Source: Pseudomonas costantinii
Lineage (GTDB): Bacteria; Pseudomonadota; Gammaproteobacteria; Pseudomonadales; Pseudomonadaceae
NCBI RefSeq assembly: GCF_001870435.1
Contig: NZ_MDDR01000006.1
Span: forward strand, 124,001 to 188,000
Direction of reading: 5' to 3'
DNA length: 64,000 bases
Shown here: positions 57,101-64,000 of the stretch, piece by piece
How the letters are laid out: each line of letters starts with the position of its first letter
How positions within the stretch are numbered: the stretch's first letter is position 1
The notes under the pieces: generated by a model
What the model saw: only the letters and a program-made list of their open reading frames with translations
What the model was told of the DNA's origin: nothing
The model's database searches: none
Made by a program: the position numbers and the translations under genes

Positions 57101-57230
57101 TCACAGTCGCCGCAGTGCAACTGCCGGTCGCCACAGGTCGTGTTGATAGAGGTCTCGCTGGGTAAGGTTGTGGGTACGGCGCGTCAGACGCCACTCCCCA
57201 CAATAAAAGCTGCCGAGTGAGACCTCTTTC

Positions 57231-58178
57231 ATGAAAAGACTGTTCAACCGTTACCTGTTGACCCTCACCGGCGCCGCACTGCTCAGTGCACACGCCATGG
57301 CCGCCGAGCCGGCCTCCTGCAAAGCCGTGCGCATGGGCGTGGTCAGTTGGACCGACGTGATCGCCACCTCGGGCATGGCTGATGTGTTACTCAACGGCCT
57401 GGGCTACGACAGCAAACAGACCAGCGCTGTGCAGCAGATCATCTTCGCGGGCATCCGCGACAAGCGTCTGGATGTTTTCCTCGGCTACTGGAAACCGGCG
57501 ATGGATAACAACATCGCACCGTTCCTGGCGGCCAAACAGGTCAAAGTCTTCGATAAACCCAGCCTTGCCGACGCCCAGGCCACCCTGGCCGTGCCGCAAT
57601 ACGTGGCCGATGCCGGGTTGAAGACCTTTGCCGATATCGCCCGCTTCAAAGACAAGTTGGGCGCCAAGATCTATGGCATCGAGCCCGGTAGCGGCGCCAA
57701 TACCGATATCCAGAAAATGATCGACACCAACCACTTCGGCCTCGGCGGCTTCAAGCTGGTCGCCTCGGGTGAAGCGGGCATGCTGGCGGCGGTGCAACGC
57801 GCGGTGAACCGCAAGGAGTTCGTGGTGTTTGTCGGTTGGACCCCGCACCCGATGAACATCAACATGAAAATGGCCTACCTCACCGGCAGTGAAGATGTGT
57901 TCGGCCCTGACGAAGGTCGCGCCACGGTCTCCACCGTCACCGCGCCGGACTTCGCAGAGCGCTGCCCCAACGCCAATCGACTGTTGGAAAACCTGACCTT
58001 CACCGCCGCCCAGGAAAGCCAGTTGATGGTGCCGATCATGGAGCGCCAGTCGCCCCAGGATGTGGCCAAGCAATGGCTGCGTGATCACCCTGAGGATTTG
58101 CAGCGCTGGTTGGCCGGGGTCACGGCGTTTGATGGCAAGGATGGCGTGGCAGCGGTGCAGGCCAGCCTCAAACCCTGA
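57231..58178 (+). CDS. Betaine/choline/carnitine-type ABC substrate-binding protein
   Basis: 315-residue periplasmic binding protein, signal peptide MKRLFNRYLLTLTGAALLSAHAMA. OpuAC-family features VRMGVVSWTDVIATSGMADVLLNGLGYDSKQ, LDVFLGYWKPAMD, IYGIEPGSGANTD and VFVGWTPHPMNINMKMAYLTG, with aromatic residues likely to form a cage for a quaternary amine. There is no permease or ATPase nearby. In P. aeruginosa, orphan binding proteins of this type (CaiX, BetX) work with the CbcWV core; the same is likely here (inference). Not part of histidine catabolism by sequence. Confidence 0.85.
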   Translation: MKRLFNRYLLTLTGAALLSAHAMAAEPASCKAVRMGVVSWTDVIATSGMADVLLNGLGYDSKQTSAVQQIIFAGIRDKRLDVFLGYWKPAMDNNIAPFLAAKQVKVFDKPSLADAQATLAVPQYVADAGLKTFADIARFKDKLGAKIYGIEPGSGANTDIQKMIDTNHFGLGGFKLVASGEAGMLAAVQRAVNRKEFVVFVGWTPHPMNINMKMAYLTGSEDVFGPDEGRATVSTVTAPDFAERCPNANRLLENLTFTAAQESQLMVPIMERQSPQDVAKQWLRDHPEDLQRWLAGVTAFDGKDGVAAVQASLKP

Positions 58179-58236
58179 GCCGAACTTGTCAGATAAAACA
58201 ACACGTTTGGATCTCCAGCGTCAGGGATATTTGCGC

Positions 58237-59166
58237 ATGTATTCGATCTCTCCGCAGCTTGCCGCCTTTGTCGCCAAAACCGAGTCCTTCACCAGTGACG
58301 ACTCGTCGCTGGCAGGATTACGCCAAGGCTACGACCGCATGTGCCAAGCATTTACCCCGCCACAGCCGCCAGGACTGCAAGTTTCGGACTTTTCACTGGG
58401 TGGGGTGAAGGTGCGTAGCTATAAGCCTACGACTCCCACTCCGGTTGATGGCTGGCCCTGCCTCCTTTATATGCACGGCGGCGGCTGGGTGGTCGGCGGG
58501 CTGGATTCCCATGACTTCATTTGCTTCGAACTGGCCAGCGCGTTACAGGTGCTGGTGATCGCCATCGATTACCGCCTGGCGCCTGAACACCCATTCCCAG
58601 CGGCTTACGAAGATTGCCGCGCGGTGTGGCAAGCGATCCAGGCGGGGCAGGGGCCGTACGCCATTGATCTCCGGCGTCTGGTGGTGGCAGGTGACAGCGC
58701 GGGCGGCAATCTGGCGGCGGCGTTGTGCCTGGGCCTGCGGGATGACGGCCAGCCGCGGCCCCGGGCCCAAGTGTTGATCTATCCAGGCTTGGGTGGCCCG
58801 GCCGATTTGCCATCACGCCGCGATTGCAGGGATGCGCCATTGCTCACCACCGCCGACACAGACTGCTATCTGGCGCTCTACCTGCTGGGTGCGGGCCAGC
58901 CGTCGTCCTATGCCATGCCGCTGCTGGCTGAAGACTTCAGCGATTTGCCCAAGGCATTGATCGCCGTGGCGCAGTTTGACCCGCTGCGTGATGACGGCAT
59001 GCTCTACGCCGAACGCCTTCAGGCGGCGGGCGTAGCAGCGGTGCTTTATCCCGGGAAAGGCCTGATCCATGGCTGCCTAAGGGCGCGCGGCCAAGTGCCG
59101 GAGGTGGATCAGTTGTACGACTATCTGTTGTATTACCTGAGGAGCGAAGGGCTGACACAGGTCTAA
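58237..59166 (+). CDS. Alpha/beta hydrolase of the HSL family
   Basis: 309-residue carboxylesterase-like enzyme. Oxyanion motif HGGGWVVGG (near 78-86), nucleophile in GDSAGGNLAAA (Ser about 152), catalytic His probably in GKGLIHGCL (about 285) and Asp in FDPLRDDG. Substrate unknown. ATG 58237 follows AGGGA at ten bases; the frame extends upstream over the end of the preceding gene without homology. Confidence 0.87.
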   Translation: MYSISPQLAAFVAKTESFTSDDSSLAGLRQGYDRMCQAFTPPQPPGLQVSDFSLGGVKVRSYKPTTPTPVDGWPCLLYMHGGGWVVGGLDSHDFICFELASALQVLVIAIDYRLAPEHPFPAAYEDCRAVWQAIQAGQGPYAIDLRRLVVAGDSAGGNLAAALCLGLRDDGQPRPRAQVLIYPGLGGPADLPSRRDCRDAPLLTTADTDCYLALYLLGAGQPSSYAMPLLAEDFSDLPKALIAVAQFDPLRDDGMLYAERLQAAGVAAVLYPGKGLIHGCLRARGQVPEVDQLYDYLLYYLRSEGLTQV

Positions 59167-59269
59167 GCGCTCAAGGACATGCTCATTGCACAATTCGGGT
59201 TTATGATGCCAGACGGCAAAATAATAGACGTCCCCCCAGGGATGAACCCGACACCCTACGGAGCGCGCA

Positions 59270-60241
59270 ATGCAGACTTGGTACCCGCAGATCAAACCCT
59301 ACGCCCGGCACGATCTGGCAGTCGATGAAACCCACACGCTGTATGTCGATGAAAGTGGCTCCCCCGAAGGTTTGCCCGTCGTATTCATCCACGGCGGCCC
59401 TGGTGCCGGTTGTGATGCCAACAGTCGCTGCTACTTTGATCCGAGCCTGTACCGCATTGTCACCTTCGACCAGCGTGGTTGCGGTCGCTCCACCCCTCGC
59501 GCCAGCCTGGAAAACAACACCACCTGGGACCTGGTCGCCGACCTCGAGCGCATCCGCGAACACTTGGGCATCGAGAAATGGGTGTTGTTCGGCGGTTCCT
59601 GGGGTTCGACCCTGGCCCTGGCCTACGCGCAAACCCACCCAGAGCGGGTCCATGGCCTGATCGTGCGCGGTATTTTCCTGGCCCGTCCCCAAGACATTCA
59701 GTGGTTCTACCAGGCCGGCGCCAGCCGTATGTTCCCGGATTACTGGCAGGACTACCTTGCCCCGATCCCTCAAGAAGAACGCCACGACCTGCTCACGGCC
59801 TACCATAAGCGCCTGACCGGCAACGACCAGATTGCCCAGATGCATGCGGCCAAGGCCTGGTCCACCTGGGAAGGTCGCATGTTGGGCCTGTGCCCGAACC
59901 CTCAGCAGGTCGAGCGGTTTGCCGAGCCCCAGCGCGCCCTGTCCATCGCGCGTATCGAGTGCCACTACTTCACCAACAACTCCTTCCTGGAACCTGACCA
60001 GCTGATTCGCGATATGCACAAGATCGCCCATCTGCCTGGCGTAATCATTCACGGCCGCTACGATATGATCTGCCCACTGGATAACGCCTGGGAGCTGCAT
60101 CAGGCGTGGCCCAACAGCGAACTGCAAGTGATCCGCGAGGCTGGCCATGCGGCATCCGAGCCGGGAATCACTGATGCGTTGGTGCGTGCGACCGGCGAGA
60201 TGGCACGGCGCCTGCTTGACTTGCCGCCAGAAGAAGCATGA
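59270..60241 (+). CDS. pip: Prolyl iminopeptidase
   Basis: 323-residue serine peptidase that removes N-terminal proline. Alpha/beta-hydrolase motifs: oxyanion [17 protein letters not shown], nucleophile in [10 protein letters not shown] (Ser about 112), Asp in HGRYDMICP and His in EAGHAA. Family length. The stop overlaps the dtd ATG by 4 bases; the pip-dtd pair is conserved in pseudomonads. Confidence 0.95.
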   Translation: MQTWYPQIKPYARHDLAVDETHTLYVDESGSPEGLPVVFIHGGPGAGCDANSRCYFDPSLYRIVTFDQRGCGRSTPRASLENNTTWDLVADLERIREHLGIEKWVLFGGSWGSTLALAYAQTHPERVHGLIVRGIFLARPQDIQWFYQAGASRMFPDYWQDYLAPIPQEERHDLLTAYHKRLTGNDQIAQMHAAKAWSTWEGRMLGLCPNPQQVERFAEPQRALSIARIECHYFTNNSFLEPDQLIRDMHKIAHLPGVIIHGRYDMICPLDNAWELHQAWPNSELQVIREAGHAASEPGITDALVRATGEMARRLLDLPPEEA

Positions 60242-60675
60242 AGGGCCTGTTGCAAAGGGTGCGTGGCGCCCGGGTTGAGGTCGCGGGCGAAGTAGTGGGG
60301 TCGATCGATCAGGGTTTGCTGGTGTTGGTGGCCGTCGAACCTGGCGATACGCCCGAGAGCGCCGACAAACTTTTGCACAAGCTGCTTAACTATCGGGTGT
60401 TCAGCGACGAAGAGGGCAAGATGAACGTGTCCTTGAAGGACATCGGCGGCGGTTTGCTGCTGGTGTCACAGTTCACTCTGGCGGCGGATACCAAAAGCGG
60501 GCTGCGTCCGAGCTTCTCTACTGCGGCCCCACCGGCCTTGGGTGCAGCGCTTTTCGATCACTTGCTGTTACAAGCGCAACAATTGCATGGCAAGGTGGCG
60601 TCGGGGCGTTTTGGCGCTGATATGCAGGTGCATTTGGTCAATGATGGCCCTGTGACCTTCCTCTTACAGACGTGA
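60238..60675 (+). CDS. dtd: D-aminoacyl-tRNA deacylase
   Basis: 145-residue homodimeric editing enzyme that hydrolyses D-aminoacyl-tRNA and glycyl-tRNA(Ala). Contains [20 protein letters not shown] (SQxxLxA motif) and the cross-subunit NDGPVTF (Gly-cisPro). Start overlaps the pip stop. Confidence 0.96.
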   Translation: MKGLLQRVRGARVEVAGEVVGSIDQGLLVLVAVEPGDTPESADKLLHKLLNYRVFSDEEGKMNVSLKDIGGGLLLVSQFTLAADTKSGLRPSFSTAAPPALGAALFDHLLLQAQQLHGKVASGRFGADMQVHLVNDGPVTFLLQT

Positions 60676-60942
60676 ATGTATTAAAAACGACTTTTAATGC
60701 CTAAAAACGCAGGATTTCGCTACAAATACTTCGTTGTCCCTGATGCGTTGTCTCGCGGGCTACTAGATAATCGCGCGCTACGGGGATCAGCGTTGTTTGG
60801 TCCATTTTTGACTTAGGTAGAGACTTGTCCGGCAGCCGTTGGGGAATCATTTAGCCCCAGGGGAGTCGGAACAATGCTCGCCAACCTGGCATATAGATAG
60901 CTGGCCGTTGGTTTTTTGATCTGTTTTCGGCGAGGGTTGCTC
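60676..60942 (+). other. opgG leader region with short upstream reading frame
   Basis: 267 bases. ATG at 60874 starts an 8-codon frame (MLANLAYR, stop TAG at 60898-60900) preceded by AGGGGAGT at normal spacing; its last sense codon is AGA, rare in Pseudomonas. A hairpin TGGGG / CCCCA (60839-60858 region) covers part of the ribosome site of that frame. Possible leader peptide or fortuitous. Confidence 0.35.
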
Positions 60943-62679
60943 GTGATTGTTAGTCCCTGTAATGCACCAAAATTGTCTGCCAAACGGTTACGAAACGCAC
61001 TGGTGACGGGCTCTGCCCTGTTTTGCCTGTTCGGCGCGGGTCAACTGTGGGCATTCAGTCTGGATGATGTGTCGGCCAAGGCAAAAGAGCTGGCCGGGCA
61101 GAAATACGAAGCTCCGCGCAGCAATCTGCCAAACGAATTCCGCGAAATGAAATTCGCTGACTACCAAAAAATTCGTTTCCGCAACGAGAAAGCCGAGTGG
61201 GCTGATCAGAACACGCCGTTCAAGCTGTCCTTCTATCACCAGGGCATGCACTTCGACACGCCGGTGAAAATCAACGAAGTCACTGCCGACAGCGTCCAGG
61301 AAATCAAATACGACCCGACTCGTTTCGATTTCGGCGACGTGAAGTTTGATCCTAAAGCCACCGAACAACTGGGTTATGCCGGTTTCCGTGTGCTGTACCC
61401 GATCAACAAGGCTGACAAGCAAGACGAAATCATGACCATGCTCGGCGCCAGCTACTTCCGCGTCGTTGGCAAGGGCCAGTCCTATGGCCTGTCCGCCCGT
61501 GGCATGGCGATCGACACGGCATTGCCGTCCGGCGAAGAATTCCCGCGCTTCACTGAGTTCTGGATCGAGCGTCCAAAACCGGGTGAAAAACAGCTGGTGA
61601 TCTTTGCCTTGCTGGACTCGCCTCGGGCTACCGGTGCCTATCGCCTGACCCTGCGCCCTGGCACCGACACCATTGTCGACGTCAAATCGCAGATGTTCCT
61701 GCGTGACAAGGTCACCAAACTGGGCGTTGCTCCGTTGACCAGCATGTACCTGTTCGGCGCGAACCAGCCGTCGAAGGTGCTCAACTACCGTCGTGAACTG
61801 CACGATTCCAGCGGCCTGTCGATCCATGCCGGTAACGGCGAGTGGATCTGGCGCCCACTGAACAACCCTAAACACCTGTCGGTCAGCAACTTCGCCGTAG
61901 AGAACCCGCGTGGTTTCGGCTTGCTGCAGCGTGGCCGCGACTTCAGCCACTACGAAGACCTGGACGACAACTACGACAAGCGCCCAAGCGCCTGGATCGA
62001 GCCTGAAGGCGACTGGGGCAAGGGTTCCGTCGACCTGGTAGAGATTCCGACCGCCGATGAAACCAACGACAACATCGTTGCGTTCTGGAGCCCGGCCGAG
62101 CTGCCTAAAGTCGGCGAACCGCTGAACGTCAGCTACCGCCTGCACTGGACCATGGACGAAAAGGCCCTGCACCCGACCGACAGCGCCTGGGTCAAGCAGA
62201 CCCTGCGTTCCACCGGTGACGTGAAACAGTCCAACCTGATCCGTCAACCCGATGGCAGCGTGGCCTACCTGGTGGACTTCGAGGGCCCGTCCCTGAAAGC
62301 CCTGCCGTCTGATGCGCCGGTTCGCAGCCAGGTCAGCGTTGGCGACAACGCCGAGATCGTTGAGAACAGCGTGCGCTACAACGAGCACACCAAAGGCTGG
62401 CGTCTGACCCTGCGTATGAAGATCAAGGACGCAGGCAAACCGACCGAAATGCGTGCGGCCCTGGTCCAGGACATCGTGAAGCCTGAGCCTGAGAAGGTTT
62501 CGACCCAAGTGCTCAAGGCTGACAAAGTGCTCGCTAAACAGCACGAAAAGCAGGCCAAGAAAGACGCGAAAGACAAGGAAGCCAAGCAGCCAGAAGCTGC
62601 CCCAGCCACACCGGAGCCGGCCAAGACAGAACAAGTCCTGACCGAAACCTGGAGCTATCAGTTGCCTGCCGATGAGTAA
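60943..62679 (+). CDS. opgG: Glucan biosynthesis protein OpgG
   Basis: 578-residue periplasmic protein required for osmoregulated periplasmic glucan synthesis. Signal-like segment [23 protein letters not shown], then the MdoG domain: [27 protein letters not shown]-type region ([24 protein letters not shown]), [45 protein letters not shown] in segments. The C-terminal tail (about 535-570) is Lys/Ala/Pro-rich. Start GTG at 60943 gives the MIVSPC N-terminus known from related pseudomonads. Stop overlaps the opgH start by 8 bases. Confidence 0.94.
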   Translation: MIVSPCNAPKLSAKRLRNALVTGSALFCLFGAGQLWAFSLDDVSAKAKELAGQKYEAPRSNLPNEFREMKFADYQKIRFRNEKAEWADQNTPFKLSFYHQGMHFDTPVKINEVTADSVQEIKYDPTRFDFGDVKFDPKATEQLGYAGFRVLYPINKADKQDEIMTMLGASYFRVVGKGQSYGLSARGMAIDTALPSGEEFPRFTEFWIERPKPGEKQLVIFALLDSPRATGAYRLTLRPGTDTIVDVKSQMFLRDKVTKLGVAPLTSMYLFGANQPSKVLNYRRELHDSSGLSIHAGNGEWIWRPLNNPKHLSVSNFAVENPRGFGLLQRGRDFSHYEDLDDNYDKRPSAWIEPEGDWGKGSVDLVEIPTADETNDNIVAFWSPAELPKVGEPLNVSYRLHWTMDEKALHPTDSAWVKQTLRSTGDVKQSNLIRQPDGSVAYLVDFEGPSLKALPSDAPVRSQVSVGDNAEIVENSVRYNEHTKGWRLTLRMKIKDAGKPTEMRAALVQDIVKPEPEKVSTQVLKADKVLAKQHEKQAKKDAKDKEAKQPEAAPATPEPAKTEQVLTETWSYQLPADE

Positions 62680-64000
62680 TTCCCAAGCCACGCCCGAGAC
62701 TCTGTCCGAGTACCTGGCGCATCTCCCGATGACTGCTGAGCAGCGCGCCGAACTGGCGGGCTGCACATCCTTCAGCGAACTGCACGAACGCTTGTCGTCC
62801 AAGGCCTTCGACGCACCGACCGACGCTGCCCAAGCGTCGGTTGGCCGCCGGCTGACCCTCAACACCGCCGAAGAGCTGCAAGACGCGGAAATGCTGGCGC
62901 TCGACGCCAGTGGTCGGGTTTGCCTGAAGGCCACGCCGCCGATTCGTCGGACCAAAGTGGTGCCTGAGCCTTGGCGTACCAACATTCTGGTGCGCGGTTG
63001 GCGCCGGCTGACCGGTCGTACCAACCCTCCGGCCCCGCCGAAGGATGAACGTGTATTGCCGGCGGCGCGCTGGCGCACCGTGGGTTCGATCCGTCGTTAC
63101 ATCCTGCTGGTGCTGATGCTCGGCCAGACCATCATTGCCGGCTGGTACATGAAAGGCATCATGCCGTACCAAGGCTGGTCGCTGGTCGACTTCGACGAAG
63201 TTCGTAACCAGACGCTGCTGCAAACCGCCACCCAAGTACTGCCTTACGCCCTGCAAACCAGCATCCTGATCATGTTCGGGATCTTGTTCTGCTGGGTGTC
63301 GGCTGGTTTCTGGACTGCATTGATGGGCTTCCTGGAGTTGCTCACCGGTCACGATAAATACCGAATCTCCGGTAAAAGTGCCGGCGACGAGCCAATTCCG
63401 AAAGACGCCCGCACCGCGCTGGTGATGCCGATCTGCAACGAAGACGTGCCCCGGGTATTCGCCGGTCTGCGTGCGACGTTCGAATCGGTGGCCGCCACGG
63501 GTGACCTGGATCGCTTCGATTTCTTCGTGCTCAGCGACAGTAACGACGCTGATATCTGTATCGCCGAGCAGCAAGCCTGGCTCGACGTGTGCCGCGAAGC
63601 CGGTGGTTTCGGCAAGATCTTCTATCGCCGCCGTCGCCGTCGCGTAAAGCGCAAGAGCGGCAACCTCGACGACTTCTGCCGTCGTTGGGGCGGTGACTAC
63701 AAGTACATGGTCGTTCTCGACGCCGACAGCGTGATGAGCGGCGAATGCCTGACCAGCCTGGTGCGCTTGATGGAAGCCACGCCGGATGCCGGGATTATCC
63801 AGACCGCGCCACGGGCGTCGGGCATGGACACCCTGTATGCGCGCATGCAGCAGTTCGCCACCCGCGTGTATGGCCCGCTGTTTACGGCCGGCCTGCACTT
63901 CTGGCAACTGGGTGAATCCCACTACTGGGGTCACAACGCGATCATCCGCATGAAGCCGTTTATCGAGCACTGCGCCCTGGCGCCATTGCCGGGGAAAGGC
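62672..64000 (+). CDS. opgH: Glucosyltransferase OpgH (5' part, cut by window end)
   Basis: Inner-membrane glucosyltransferase that makes the beta-glucan backbone from UDP-glucose. The 443 visible codons cover the cytoplasmic N-terminus, two membrane helices ([16 protein letters not shown] about 146-161; [19 protein letters not shown]) and the start of the GT2 domain ([20 protein letters not shown], then [11 protein letters not shown] with the DxD-type metal site, near 345-355). ATG at 62672 overlaps opgG. The rest lies outside the window. Confidence 0.95.
   Translation, partial: MSNSQATPETLSEYLAHLPMTAEQRAELAGCTSFSELHERLSSKAFDAPTDAAQASVGRRLTLNTAEELQDAEMLALDASGRVCLKATPPIRRTKVVPEPWRTNILVRGWRRLTGRTNPPAPPKDERVLPAARWRTVGSIRRYILLVLMLGQTIIAGWYMKGIMPYQGWSLVDFDEVRNQTLLQTATQVLPYALQTSILIMFGILFCWVSAGFWTALMGFLELLTGHDKYRISGKSAGDEPIPKDARTALVMPICNEDVPRVFAGLRATFESVAATGDLDRFDFFVLSDSNDADICIAEQQAWLDVCREAGGFGKIFYRRRRRRVKRKSGNLDDFCRRWGGDYKYMVVLDADSVMSGECLTSLVRLMEATPDAGIIQTAPRASGMDTLYARMQQFATRVYGPLFTAGLHFWQLGESHYWGHNAIIRMKPFIEHCALAPLPGKG

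Noticed and set aside
60988-63970. Minus-strand open frames opposite opgG and opgH
   Set aside because: No start context or domain; opgG and opgH are complete and conserved on the plus strand.

Overview
The window is chromosomal DNA from a Pseudomonas of the P. fluorescens group. The evidence is the gene order (hisBHAF; gpmI-envC-ctpA-yibQ; grxC-secB-trmL; ntrBC-glnA-thiI-typA; a complete hut locus with hutF, hutCD, two transporters and two hutH genes; opgGH), the GC-rich codon use, and two repeat families typical of this group: a 110-140 bp inverted-repeat element built on TTCCCACGCTCTGCGTGGGAA, and short TGTGGGAGC hairpins. No phage, insertion sequence, CRISPR array or rRNA was seen. The window is mostly core genome.

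Layout. 1-5 kb: a SAM methyltransferase, tRNA-Phe(GAA), and the minus-strand operon asmA-mutY-yggX. 5-7 kb: an OFA-type MFS transporter. 7-10.2 kb: hisB-hisH-DUF2164-hisA-hisF, then a periplasmic solute-binding protein. 10.9-13.5 kb: two tandem paralogous Vps62-related proteins, the most accessory-looking genes here. 13.6-18.8 kb: gpmI, envC, ctpA and a divergent polysaccharide deacetylase (cell-wall and periplasmic functions). 18.9-21.2 kb: a rhodanese-like protein, grxC, secB, trmL and a small membrane protein. 21.2-27 kb: a nitrogen-control block. 27-41 kb: thiI, typA, a YkgJ protein, glgP, the DUF2339/DUF3999 pair, fbp and two lipoproteins. 41.1-57.1 kb: the hut locus. 57.2-64 kb: an orphan betaine/choline-type binding protein, an HSL-family hydrolase, pip, dtd, opgG and the start of opgH (cut by the window end).

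How the genes work together. The nitrogen block is a self-contained NtrBC circuit. ntrB-ntrC carries an NtrC-type palindrome at its own promoter. glnA has a sigma-54 promoter with NtrC-type sites near -107 and -138. Between ntrC and trmL lies a minus-strand transcription unit with its own sigma-54 promoter, an upstream pair of NtrC-type palindromes and four repeated 33-nt hairpins, which I identify as the nitrogen-regulated sRNA NrsZ. The hut locus encodes the five-step route from histidine to glutamate (HutH, HutU, HutI, HutF, HutG), a urocanate-type NCS1 transporter, an ABC importer (HutXWV) and an amino-acid permease. HutC-type operators (TGTA-N2-TACA) sit in the hutF-hutC gap and over the start of a sigma-54 promoter before hutU.

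The least explained items are HutH1, which lacks exactly the Ala-Ser-Gly triad that forms the MIO cofactor; the Vps62-related pair; and an 8-codon upstream reading frame before opgG.
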